Positions 8,069 to 17,135 of a stretch of 64,000 nucleotides of DNA are shown here, piece after piece. The stretch is from Pedobacter sp. ISL-64 (GTDB taxonomy: Bacteria; Bacteroidota; Bacteroidia; Sphingobacteriales; Sphingobacteriaceae), in assembly GCF_018613605.1 (NCBI RefSeq), contig NZ_JAGGPU010000008.1, positions 186,001 to 250,000 on the forward strand, written 5' to 3'. Within the stretch, counting starts at the first letter, position 1, and every line of letters starts with the position of its first letter. The notes below the pieces were generated by a model that worked only from the letters and a program-made list of their open reading frames with translations, searched no databases and was not told where the DNA came from. A program made the position numbers and the translations under genes.

Positions 8069-9637
8069 TTAAGGTTTTTGCCACCAAACCAATGTATTGA
8101 TATCATCAGTGCCTTGAGAGGCTACTGCATTTTTGTAACTTGTTGGGTTTGTAGATTGCGTAATTAACGGATAATTTAATCTTGCTGGCATTCTGCCGCC
8201 ATTTTCTAAGCCATTACCCTTTGGTATAAATGGATGACCAGTTCTTCGATACTCGAACCACTGTTGAAAATCTACCAAAAACATTGCATAATATTTTTGC
8301 AAGTGGATCAATTCCATTTTACTTGCTGCACCTGCCGTTACATTATCTAAAGGAAGTGTGTTATCCCAATCGATATCTGCAGTAACTGCATAAGTTTTTA
8401 TTAATGGATCGTTTGGATTTGTAAATAAAGTAGGCAACCAATAATTAATCGCATCACCTATCCCTTTGTAATAATAGGTTTCGCCAGTTGTACTAATCCA
8501 TCCTTTCGCTGCTGCTTCTGCTAAAATAAAATCGACTTCAGCAGCATTCATAATAATACCAGTAAAAGCATCCGTCTGAAGTGTAATCCCATTAGTGACC
8601 TGAGCATCAGAATAAAAATATGCTTGTTTCACTACAGAACTACCAGCAGCGTAACCACTAGGAACACCAATGTACCCTCCAGGACCTTGCGCAATTCCCC
8701 AACGGCCAATATTGTTTCTTCCGTATTTTGTATCTATTCGTGGATCGGCCCATGTAGTAAGGTTATCCATAAAAAACTTCGTAATTGCTGGAGTTCTAAA
8801 ATCTACAGCACGAATACCCATAAAAGGTGATGAGTAAACTGCAGTGCTGCTGTTTGTACCGTTCCAAAGAATTTTAGCTGTTTGGCTATTGTCCTGAATA
8901 ATTGGGTATTTGGCTGGATTAGTATCAATCATTTCTTTGATCTTTGCTATTACCTGGGCACTTACCTCTGATTTTCCTGCGATGCGCATTAAAAGTCTTA
9001 AATATAAAGAATTGCCTAGTCTACGCCATTTAGTTACATCACCTTGGTATACTGGGTCGCCGGTTGGTATAATTGTAGCTCCCTCACTTAATAGTGTATT
9101 TGCTTCTTCTAACTTTTTAAATAAATCTAGATAGATATCTTTTTGTTTATCAAAAATTGGCTCCAAAACCCCATCCTTACCTTGGTTTGCTTGCGTGTAT
9201 GGCACATCACCGTAAACATCTGTAAGTAATTGAAATACCCAAGCTTCAGTGATTTTAGAAATTGCTTGATATGACTTATTTATAGAACCAGCCTGACTCG
9301 CAATAGTGCTGATGTTTCTTAAATTAGTTAGCTCAGGATACCACGCATTCCAGGTTTGATCTGCAACATTACGTCTTACATCATACCTAAATATTCTTCC
9401 CTCACCATCATTAATATCTACAGTAACCTGCATCAGCTCATTATTGAAACTACGATTTCTACTCATGTTGGCACTTAAAACATTTACCAATGCTGGCGCC
9501 AATAGTTGGTTTGCTGTTGTTGTGCTTTTTCCAATTGGATCTGTATTAACTTCATTAAAATTTTTCTTACAAGAAAAAAACGAAATGCTAATAACAAATA
9601 ATAATGTGTAACTGGATATGTTTTTAATATTTTTCAT
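8069..9637 (-). CDS. SusD/RagB-family nutrient-binding lipoprotein
   Basis: The 522-residue protein begins with a lipoprotein signal (SISFFSC, Cys23) and has the SusD-like pattern of the group often called SusD-like 2: FNEVNTDP near the N terminus, AWVFQLLTDVYGDVPYTQA near 130-150, RRLGNSLYLRLLMRIAG near 205, and a C-terminal QQWFEYRRTGHP segment. It forms the lid of the outer-membrane transporter encoded immediately upstream (gap 11 bases), capturing substrate and closing over SusC. The specificity cannot be read from sequence. Its downstream neighbours are phosphoesterases rather than glycosidases. Confidence 0.88.
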   Translation of the reverse strand: MKNIKNISSYTLLFVISISFFSCKKNFNEVNTDPIGKSTTTANQLLAPALVNVLSANMSRNRSFNNELMQVTVDINDGEGRIFRYDVRRNVADQTWNAWYPELTNLRNISTIASQAGSINKSYQAISKITEAWVFQLLTDVYGDVPYTQANQGKDGVLEPIFDKQKDIYLDLFKKLEEANTLLSEGATIIPTGDPVYQGDVTKWRRLGNSLYLRLLMRIAGKSEVSAQVIAKIKEMIDTNPAKYPIIQDNSQTAKILWNGTNSSTAVYSSPFMGIRAVDFRTPAITKFFMDNLTTWADPRIDTKYGRNNIGRWGIAQGPGGYIGVPSGYAAGSSVVKQAYFYSDAQVTNGITLQTDAFTGIIMNAAEVDFILAEAAAKGWISTTGETYYYKGIGDAINYWLPTLFTNPNDPLIKTYAVTADIDWDNTLPLDNVTAGAASKMELIHLQKYYAMFLVDFQQWFEYRRTGHPFIPKGNGLENGGRMPARLNYPLITQSTNPTSYKNAVASQGTDDINTLVWWQKP

Positions 9638-9648
9638 TTTCTTTTTAA

Positions 9649-12600
9649 TTAAAGACCTACAACTAAACGTACACCATAAGATCTGGTTGATGGCAATTGT
9701 CCGGTTTCAAAACCTTGTACAATGTCTGTTCCCGATAAGGTACCAAACTCAGGATCGAACGCCGGCCATGGTGACCAAATAAACAGGTTACGACCATACG
9801 CACCAAGGGTAAGCTTGGTGAAGCCAATTTTTCTAAGAAACATTGGTCCGAAAGAATAAGTGATGTTTGCCTCTCTAAACTTTAAATAATCGGTACGGAA
9901 AATACTTCCTTCTGCTTGATCAGATCCATATATTGAGGTATAGAAATTCTCTAGATTGGTAGCCACAATATCATTAGTACGATAGGTACCATCTGTGTTT
10001 TGCACCACTCCATCGCCAACCACACCATTATAACGACCTGGCAATGTTAAAGCCAATTTACCAAGCGCAGCCATCCTCGAGAATGTTAATGAATGTGCCA
10101 CGGCTCCCAACTGAGCATCGAACAATCCTGAAACGGTAAAACGATCGTAAGTTATTGTTGTACCAAAACTGAATCTAAATTTTGGCGTTGTGTTACCTAA
10201 GTAAATTAGATCTGTGCCGGTTTTTGCATTACCAGTTGTAGCGTCATATACAATTTGACCATCTGGAGAGCGAACAAATCCCCTACCATATAAATCGCCC
10301 ATACTACCTCCAACGTTGGCAACAATTTGTCCGCCACCTAGTGCTCCGGTTCTTAAAACAACCGAACTATCTGCTAATTCTATAATCTTGTTTCTATTTG
10401 CGGTAAACGTTCCATTAAGTTGCCATTTAAATTTCTTTGTTTGCAATAGTGTTCCGCTGATGGAAACCTCCAAACCTTTGTTTTGAACTTCGCCTACGTT
10501 AAATACAGCTACATTATAACCAGTAGCACGATCTACAATTCTACTTAAAATTTGATTTTTGGTATTGCCTGAGTACGCAGCGAAATCAAAGTTTAATCTA
10601 TTTTTAAATAATCGTAATTCTGTACCTAATTCAATTGTTGTAGTTTTTAATGGCTTTAAGTTTGGATTTGGCAAAATGCTTGGGTTAGTCATTGCGCTAT
10701 CCGGATAAATTCCGTTAGAGGCTAAACTGTAGTTATAAGCTGTGCGATATGGCGTAGTACCACCACTACCTACTTGAGAAATTGACGCTCGTAACTTAAA
10801 AAAGCTGATGAATTTTGGCATTTCCCAAAGATCTGATGGTACAAATGATGCACTTGCCGATGGATAAAAGAAGCCCACGTTATCCGTTCTAAATGGAGTT
10901 GCCAAAGTACTGTTCCAATCTTGGCGACCGGTAATATCTAAGTATAAATAATTTTTAAAGCTGAATGATAACAATGAATAAAAACTGTTAATTCTATACC
11001 TCGCTGTATCTGGTACTGATATTAAAGGATTTGCATTATTAGTCAAGCTATAAATCCCTGGAATAACTAATCCATCAGCTCTTAGTTCACCTTTTTTATA
11101 TTCATTACGCATTTGGCTACCACCCACTGTTGCATTCATTTGAATTGATGGCGAGATCTTTTTATTATATCTCAATAAGAAATCAGCATTAATCTCATAA
11201 GAATTAATATTTTGTTGACGATAAGATCCCTGAGCAAATTTATTACCTGCAGCATCATAAGGGCGTTGTGTATCGCGAACATCATGGTTATAATCTACCG
11301 ATCCGCGAACCAATAAACTCAACTCCTTAGTAAGTTTATAAGTAGCTTGTAAGCTTCCTAATAATCCATTTCTGCGTTGTTTATTAAGATATTGCTCTGA
11401 TATGGCATATGGACTTTCCGGATTCGTAGTGGTAATATTTACAAACTGTTCATTCACTCGTCCGTTAGCCCAGTAATCTTTATACCAATCTGTATTTACG
11501 TTTGGTTGCGCAAACATAAACCAATACATTAACGATTGATTACCGTATCCTGTAGCTGGTAGGTTATCGCTATGTCTATTATTATAAATGGCTTTAAATT
11601 GAATATTTAACTTTTTCGTCACATCAGAATTAGCAGAGTAAGACAACGAAGTACGCTCTAAGCCAGTGTTTGGAACAATCCATTCATTGTTACCATGCGA
11701 AGCCGAGAATCTCATCGCTACACCTTTGTACGTTCCGTCTAAACTCACTGCGTTTGAAGATTCAAAACCAGTTTGGAAAAATGCATCAACAGGGTTGCCG
11801 TATGCTACCCATGGCGTTCTGGTTGTTCCTCTTGTTTTAGTAGCTGGATCGTATTGAAAAAAGCTTGTTCCTTGATTAAATGGTGCTCCCCAACTTGCAC
11901 TCGTTGCGTTTGTACTCGCACCATCATCAGAAGCGCCGTAAGAGAAATAATTTACACCAAATTGGCCTTGCCCGAATTCACTTTGAATTTCAGGACTTTT
12001 GTTCACTTTCTCCCAGGTACTATTAGATGTAAAAGTGATTGATAGTTTTTTTCTTGATTTATTACCTGACTTGGTGGTAATGATGATTGCACCATTCGCA
12101 CCACGCTGACCGTAAAGTGCTGATGCACCTGGTCCTTTCAGTACGGTAACACTTTCAATATCATCGGGATTTAAATCGTTTAGTGCAGAACCAAAATCTG
12201 GTGGCATAATGTCTCCCGATGTTCCATAAACACCTCCAGATGAAGCTGCAGTTCTTCTCGTAGAACTACTTGCTACAACTCCGTCTATCACAATTAGCGC
12301 TTCGTTATCACCAGTAAGGTTATTTTCGCCACGAAGAATAATTTTATTTGAAGCCGCAGGTCCGCTGTTTCTTATCAAATTTAAACCTGCTACTTTTCCT
12401 GATAAGGCGTCCGTCCAGTTACTGGCTACTGCATTTGTAAATTCGTTACTATCAAGCTTGGTTGTTGCATAACCTAAGGCCTTTTCTTCACGTTTAATGC
12501 CCAAAGCCGTTACAACAACATCATTTAATGAGCTTGTGGAAGATTGTAACCTCACTACAGCATTATTATCATTGGTATTAAAAACCTTGGAAAGGGTTTT

Positions 12601-12960
12601 ATAGCCTACCATATTATATAAAACCGTTGCCCCCTTAGCAACAGTGATAGAATAATTTCCCTTCTCATTTGTTACGGCTAAAAACTTTTTATTCTTATCG
12701 GTTATGGTGGTCCCAATTAATGTTTGTCCATCCTCATCATCTAAAACCGTTCCCTTGATGACAACGTTCTGTACTGCCGTTTGTGCAAAACTGTAATTAA
12801 TGCAAATAAGTTGTATTACGGCTGCGAACACCAAAACGCTAAAGCGTTTTAGCTTTCCTTTAAAAAAAGGTTTACTTTCTTTGTGATTGTCGGGATTGCT
12901 TCTCTTTACATGCAGAACGCACTCATACCACGAAATCTGTTGAGTAAAATTTTTGATCAT
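9649..12960 (-). CDS. SusC/RagA-family TonB-linked outer membrane transporter
   Basis: The 1103-residue protein has an unusually long N-terminal leader (about 60 residues, hydrophobic FSVLVFAAVIQLICINYSFAQ, cleavage near residue 60). Next come a carboxypeptidase-regulatory-like domain (VIKGTVLDDEDGQTLIGTT), a TonB-box-like stretch LNDVVVTALGIKREEKALGYA, a plug with LSGKVAGLNLIR and SVTVLKGPGASALYGQRGANG, and a long beta-barrel ending with VRLVVGL. These are the standard SusC marks. It imports an oligomeric nutrient with TonB energy, paired with SusD. It heads the minus-strand operon to 3254. No sigma/anti-sigma pair is adjacent, so regulation is not evident from context. A later start within the first 35 residues is possible. 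Confidence 0.92.
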   Translation of the reverse strand: MIKNFTQQISWYECVLHVKRSNPDNHKESKPFFKGKLKRFSVLVFAAVIQLICINYSFAQTAVQNVVIKGTVLDDEDGQTLIGTTITDKNKKFLAVTNEKGNYSITVAKGATVLYNMVGYKTLSKVFNTNDNNAVVRLQSSTSSLNDVVVTALGIKREEKALGYATTKLDSNEFTNAVASNWTDALSGKVAGLNLIRNSGPAASNKIILRGENNLTGDNEALIVIDGVVASSSTRRTAASSGGVYGTSGDIMPPDFGSALNDLNPDDIESVTVLKGPGASALYGQRGANGAIIITTKSGNKSRKKLSITFTSNSTWEKVNKSPEIQSEFGQGQFGVNYFSYGASDDGASTNATSASWGAPFNQGTSFFQYDPATKTRGTTRTPWVAYGNPVDAFFQTGFESSNAVSLDGTYKGVAMRFSASHGNNEWIVPNTGLERTSLSYSANSDVTKKLNIQFKAIYNNRHSDNLPATGYGNQSLMYWFMFAQPNVNTDWYKDYWANGRVNEQFVNITTTNPESPYAISEQYLNKQRRNGLLGSLQATYKLTKELSLLVRGSVDYNHDVRDTQRPYDAAGNKFAQGSYRQQNINSYEINADFLLRYNKKISPSIQMNATVGGSQMRNEYKKGELRADGLVIPGIYSLTNNANPLISVPDTARYRINSFYSLLSFSFKNYLYLDITGRQDWNSTLATPFRTDNVGFFYPSASASFVPSDLWEMPKFISFFKLRASISQVGSGGTTPYRTAYNYSLASNGIYPDSAMTNPSILPNPNLKPLKTTTIELGTELRLFKNRLNFDFAAYSGNTKNQILSRIVDRATGYNVAVFNVGEVQNKGLEVSISGTLLQTKKFKWQLNGTFTANRNKIIELADSSVVLRTGALGGGQIVANVGGSMGDLYGRGFVRSPDGQIVYDATTGNAKTGTDLIYLGNTTPKFRFSFGTTITYDRFTVSGLFDAQLGAVAHSLTFSRMAALGKLALTLPGRYNGVVGDGVVQNTDGTYRTNDIVATNLENFYTSIYGSDQAEGSIFRTDYLKFREANITYSFGPMFLRKIGFTKLTLGAYGRNLFIWSPWPAFDPEFGTLSGTDIVQGFETGQLPSTRSYGVRLVVGL

Positions 12961-13462
12961 AATTATTATAGTATATCCGGTTAGTAATAGGGTTCATATG
13001 TGCGATTTATTTTGTCCGGATTTGCGGGCAAAGTAAGCCTGTTTATGTTAAAAATATATTAAGCAAGTATTAACGTATTAAAGACAACTCTAATAAGTTG
13101 CGATTTATTTTATTTAACTTACTATATATTTCGTTATATAAAATTATAAAAACAAATCGAAACTAAAAACAATAAAATCAATCAATACGAAATATTTCTT
13201 AATTGAATGTTTAAAAAGACAGGAATATGGATGATTGTAAAAGAAGTAGATTAATCAATTATACAGCTAAATCACAAATAAGTGACTTATCCTTAATTAG
13301 CAAAGGAATAAGGAGCCGAAAAGCAAAAGAATATTAACACAACGATATCTCGTAATAATTTTATTACAAACCCAACTATGCTAAAAAACAGAGAGCAACA
13401 AAACGAAACACTGTCTTGTAACATTTATATGCAAATCAAATTCGAAAGATAAAGAAACACGA
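12961..13462. other. AT-rich gap without recognisable gene
   Basis: About 500 bases between the susC start and the end of the membrane hydroxylase gene. It is very AT-rich. The promoter of the susC operon must lie here, but I found no clear TAnnTTTG box on the minus strand near the start. One weak imperfect stem (CTTATCC with GGAATAAG, near 13290-13310) was seen. No ORF, tRNA or terminator was convincing. Confidence 0.6.
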
Positions 13463-14683
13463 TTAACCTAGCTTTATATACTTAAATACATGTTTCATGT
13501 AAAGTTTACGTAAAGAGAATGTCCGCTCAAGCACAATCAAAATAATCACAGGGATAATTAAAAATTCCAGCAGACTAAAAGTGTAGAAAAAGAAGCCAAA
13601 AATCAATATCAGCCTGAAACATTCCAAATAATAAATCCACCTTCTCTGCTCTAAAAGGGCTCCGATATTGATTAATGTAACCAAGCTAAAGATAAGTATT
13701 GCACCCTTATTGAATGGTGTTAAAGCACTATAAAATAAAGTAGCGCCTGTAAGCATTGCAACTACCCCGATCAGCTGCATATTTAAATAGGTTTTAAACT
13801 TGGGCTTAGCATGGTTCTGTTTTTTATGCTGAAAGTAACGTTCTTCTAAAATTGGCCGGATGTTTTGATCCATCAACGCTGGACTCCCGAATACGGCATT
13901 CCATTTAGCCTTAAATCCATTTGCACGCCTATATGCCTCTCCTATTTCCAGATAATAATGAAAATGCTGCCATAGGAAACTATAACTTTTAATAGGATGT
14001 GTTAACCCATACTTCGGTGCTTCTTCTTCCGCCTGGAAAGTACCAAATAGTTTATCCCAGAAAACAAAAACGTCACCATAGTTTTTATCCAGGTATTTCT
14101 CGTCAGAAGCATGATGAACACCATGTAAAGAGGGCGTGATGAATATATGTTCCAGCCAGCCCAGCTTACCGATTAATTGTGTATGCGTAAAAAATGAATA
14201 AGCTCCATGAGCTAAAAGTATGGTAATAATCATATTGGGATGAAAACCAATTAATGGTAATATACACCAAAACACATTGCGGAAAATGGCTTGAATGGTC
14301 GTAATCCTCGCAGCCGCGGATAAATTAAACTCTTCGCTCTGGTGATGAACGATATGTGCAGCCCACAAAAAATTAATTTCATGGCCTAGCCTATGGTACC
14401 AGTACCAAACAAGATCTGTCGACAAAAGCAATAATATCCACACATACCACTTTGTAGAAATATCAAAAATTGCATAATTTAAATACACCCAATCGTACAC
14501 CTGATAAAAACTCGCCGCAATAAATAAGTTCAATAACCTTTCGGCAATACCTACACTAAAATTTGCAACCGTACTTTCATATTTAAATATTTTCGCTTTT
14601 TTTTGGTGCCGGGCGATTCTAAACTCAATAAATACAAAAATAAAAAATGCTGGAATAGCAAATGCAAGGTAGTTTACCGTCAT
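13463..14683 (-). CDS. Sterol desaturase/fatty acid hydroxylase-family membrane protein
   Basis: The 406-residue protein has several membrane segments and the eight-histidine di-iron pattern of the family: HRLGH (His97, His101), HIVHH (His110, 113, 114) and HGVHH (His187, 190, 191). The spacing and the NLSAAARITTIQ segment resemble alkylglycerol monooxygenase/TMEM195-like members, which hydroxylate lipid chains, but bacterial substrates are largely undefined. Three or four extra hydrophobic segments occupy residues 290-395, beyond the catalytic core. It is a single gene in the gap between the SusCD operon and the polyphosphate/pentose phosphate genes. A TAAGTTTG box sits about 30 bases upstream. 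Confidence 0.85.
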   Translation of the reverse strand: MTVNYLAFAIPAFFIFVFIEFRIARHQKKAKIFKYESTVANFSVGIAERLLNLFIAASFYQVYDWVYLNYAIFDISTKWYVWILLLLSTDLVWYWYHRLGHEINFLWAAHIVHHQSEEFNLSAAARITTIQAIFRNVFWCILPLIGFHPNMIITILLAHGAYSFFTHTQLIGKLGWLEHIFITPSLHGVHHASDEKYLDKNYGDVFVFWDKLFGTFQAEEEAPKYGLTHPIKSYSFLWQHFHYYLEIGEAYRRANGFKAKWNAVFGSPALMDQNIRPILEERYFQHKKQNHAKPKFKTYLNMQLIGVVAMLTGATLFYSALTPFNKGAILIFSLVTLINIGALLEQRRWIYYLECFRLILIFGFFFYTFSLLEFLIIPVIILIVLERTFSLRKLYMKHVFKYIKLG

Positions 14684-14714
14684 AACTTTTGTGGTCTTTT
14701 TTAGTTTAACGGAA

Positions 14715-14722
14715 CAAACTTA
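14715..14722 (-). promoter_or_regulatory. Putative Bacteroidota -7 box of the hydroxylase gene
   Basis: TAAGTTTG on the minus strand fits TAnnTTTG and lies about 32 bases before the ATG at 14683. No matching TTTG -33 box was found at the expected spacing. Confidence 0.3.
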
Positions 14723-14846
14723 AATATATTCCATTAAATACATAGATTTTATAGAATATATTATTACACCTAAATTACTCCGATCTTCATTTAATGTTTG
14801 TTGTTTTAATTTATTTGTAGAACTTCGAAATTATAAATACACAATT

Positions 14847-15602
14847 ATGGCTACGGATAAAAAAGCTGAAAACAACAATATATTATCTATTGATATAGGC
14901 GGTACAAGCATTAAAACGGTTCTCTTGGATGAAAGTGGAAATATGCTTACCGAATATTTAAAAAGCAAAACACCGCCAGAAGCTACTCCAAAGGATATTG
15001 TTTCTGGAATTATAGAGTTGATTAAGCCTTTTCCTGTTAGCTACAACCGCGTGTCGATCGGTTTTCCAGGTTATGTTAAAAACGGAATTGTTAAAACCGC
15101 CCCTAACCTGGCAAAAAACAAATGGGCAGATGTTGATCTCGCTCAGCGTGTTGCTAACGAGTTAGGTAAATCGGTACGTTTGGTAAATGATGCCGATCAA
15201 CAAGGCTTAGGTGTGGTTGAGGGCAAAGGCTTTGAAATTGTTTTCACAGTAGGTACAGGTTTTGGAACAGCTTTATTATTCGATGGAGAATTACTACCGC
15301 ATTTAGAACTTGCCCATTTCCCGATCAGCAAGGAAGAAGACTATGACGATTATATCGGAAATAAGGCTTTTGAAAAAATTGGATCTGAGCGCTGGAATAA
15401 AAGGCTCAAAAAAGTAATCGAAATCTATAAAACGGTTTTCAATTATGATACCTTATATATTGGTGGTGGCAATTCTAAACAAATAGACTTTAAACTGGAA
15501 AGCAATATTAAAATTGTAACCAACAGAGACGGGATTAAAGGTGGTGCTAAACTCTGGAAACTGGCCGACAAGTACAACATCTTTACAGTTGAGCCTAAAT
15601 AA
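14847..15602 (+). CDS. ppgK: ROK-family kinase, probable polyphosphate glucokinase
   Basis: The 251-residue protein carries the ROK phosphate site LSIDIGGTSIKT (residues 14-25), then GFPGYVKNG, LVNDADQQGLG (catalytic Asp in NDAD), and the GTGFGTALLFDG loop followed by LELAHFP. The C-terminal YDDYIGNKAFEKIGSERWNKR resembles polyphosphate glucokinases (EC 2.7.1.63), which phosphorylate glucose with polyphosphate (or ATP). The absence of the usual ROK Cys-zinc cluster and the short length agree. It is followed after 88 bases by gnd, zwf and pgl, while ppk1-ppx are nearby on the other strand. That supports a polyphosphate-to-glucose-6-phosphate role, but an ATP glucokinase is not excluded. Confidence 0.68.
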   Translation: MATDKKAENNNILSIDIGGTSIKTVLLDESGNMLTEYLKSKTPPEATPKDIVSGIIELIKPFPVSYNRVSIGFPGYVKNGIVKTAPNLAKNKWADVDLAQRVANELGKSVRLVNDADQQGLGVVEGKGFEIVFTVGTGFGTALLFDGELLPHLELAHFPISKEEDYDDYIGNKAFEKIGSERWNKRLKKVIEIYKTVFNYDTLYIGGGNSKQIDFKLESNIKIVTNRDGIKGGAKLWKLADKYNIFTVEPK

Positions 15603-15660
15603 TAATAATCTTTATTACAATCTTTTAACAACAATAGCTGCAATATTAATTTGTAAATCC

Positions 15661-15668
15661 TAATTTTG
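15661..15668 (+). promoter_or_regulatory. Putative -7 box upstream of gnd
   Basis: TAATTTTG matches TAnnTTTG exactly and lies 22 bases before the gnd ATG, giving a plausible short leader. A clear TTTG -33 box at 19-21 bases spacing is missing. Confidence 0.35.
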
Positions 15669-15690
15669 GGTGCATTATAAAAAATAAAAA

Positions 15691-17106
15691 ATGGCAAATA
15701 ACGATTCGAAAAAATATAAATTGGGAATGATCGGTTTAGGCACAATGGGCCGGAACTTATTATTAAACATGGCTGATAAAGGCTTCTCCGTAACAGGTTA
15801 CGATAAAGACAGAAAAATGATCTCGAAACTTGAAGAAGAAGGCAAGAAACACAACTTAGAAGGATTTGATGATATTGAAAGCTTTATTTCTAGCTTACAA
15901 ACACCACGTACATTAATCCTATTAGTACCAGCCGGACCAATTGTAGATAGCGTTATTGCAGAACTAAAACCACTTTTAAGCAAGGGCGATATTATTATCG
16001 ATAGTGGAAACTCACATTTTACCGATACCAATCGCCGTGTTGACGAATTGGAAAAAGATGGTTTACATTTCTTCGGAATGGGTATTTCTGGTGGTGAAGA
16101 AGGTGCACGTTTTGGTCCGAGTATGATGCCAGGTGGCGATAAACAAGCTTATAACGTAGTTAAAGATGTTTTTGATGCAGTAGCTGCAAAAGTTGGAACC
16201 GATCCATGCGTAACCTATATTGGCCCTGGTGCTTCTGGCCACTTTGTTAAAATGGTACATAATGGAATCGAATATGCCATTATGGAGCTTATTGCTGAGG
16301 TTTATGGCATTCTTAAAAATGGCTTAGGCTATTCAAACGATGATATATATAAGGTTTTCAAAAAATGGAACGAAGGTAGATTGCAATCATTCTTATTAGA
16401 AATTACTGCCGAAATTTTTCTTTTTAAAGATACGGAAACACAAAACGATCTTTTAGATCAGATTAAAGATGAAGCACGCTCAAAAGGCACCGGAAAATGG
16501 ACTTCGGAGGTTTCAATGGAACTTCAATTACCTGTACCAACCATTAACGAAGCTGTTTCTAACCGTGATTTATCTAAATTCAAAAAACTAAGGGTTTCTT
16601 TAGAGGAGGCTTTTGGCAAAAAAGACACCAAAATTGCTGTTACTATTGATGAACTGGAAGATGCATTTTACTTCTCTATGATCAGTGCTTATGCACAGGG
16701 TATGCATTTACTGGTTCAGGCTTCAAAAGAATACCAATACGATTTACAGTTACAGGAAATTGCTAAAATCTGGCGCGGTGGCTGTATCATCAGGGCTAAA
16801 TTTTTAGAAGATATTTATCAGGCTTACGATAAAAACAACGCTTTAGAACATTTATTTGGCGATGCCGGTATCCAGAATATTATCAAAGGTACTTTATCTG
16901 GTACACGCAAAACAATTAGTGCATGTATCAATTCCGGTTTGGGTATCCCTGCATTTGCGTCTACCCTAACCTATTTCGATACCATTACCACAGCTAGAAT
17001 GCCTTCTAACTTAATCCAGGCACAAAGAGATTTCTTTGGAGCACACACCTTCGAGCGTATCGATAAAGATGGTGTTTTCCATGCTGATTGGAATAAATTA
17101 TCATAA
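15691..17106 (+). CDS. gnd: 6-phosphogluconate dehydrogenase, decarboxylating
   Basis: The enzyme oxidises 6-phosphogluconate to ribulose 5-phosphate and CO2, making NADPH. The 471-residue product shows the Rossmann motif GLGTMGRN (16-23), the substrate loop ISGGEEGARFGPSMMPGG, and the catalytic GPGASGHFVKMVHNGIEY (Lys in HFVKMVHN). C-terminal sequence (SGTRKTISACINSGLGIPAF, RDFFGAHTFERID) is canonical. Length matches the standard dimeric form. It is 29 bases from zwf, so the two are probably co-transcribed with pgl behind them. The three genes encode the whole oxidative pentose phosphate pathway in reverse biochemical order. Confidence 0.95.
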   Translation: MANNDSKKYKLGMIGLGTMGRNLLLNMADKGFSVTGYDKDRKMISKLEEEGKKHNLEGFDDIESFISSLQTPRTLILLVPAGPIVDSVIAELKPLLSKGDIIIDSGNSHFTDTNRRVDELEKDGLHFFGMGISGGEEGARFGPSMMPGGDKQAYNVVKDVFDAVAAKVGTDPCVTYIGPGASGHFVKMVHNGIEYAIMELIAEVYGILKNGLGYSNDDIYKVFKKWNEGRLQSFLLEITAEIFLFKDTETQNDLLDQIKDEARSKGTGKWTSEVSMELQLPVPTINEAVSNRDLSKFKKLRVSLEEAFGKKDTKIAVTIDELEDAFYFSMISAYAQGMHLLVQASKEYQYDLQLQEIAKIWRGGCIIRAKFLEDIYQAYDKNNALEHLFGDAGIQNIIKGTLSGTRKTISACINSGLGIPAFASTLTYFDTITTARMPSNLIQAQRDFFGAHTFERIDKDGVFHADWNKLS

Positions 17107-17135
17107 CCTATTAGATTCACGAACAAGAACATAAA

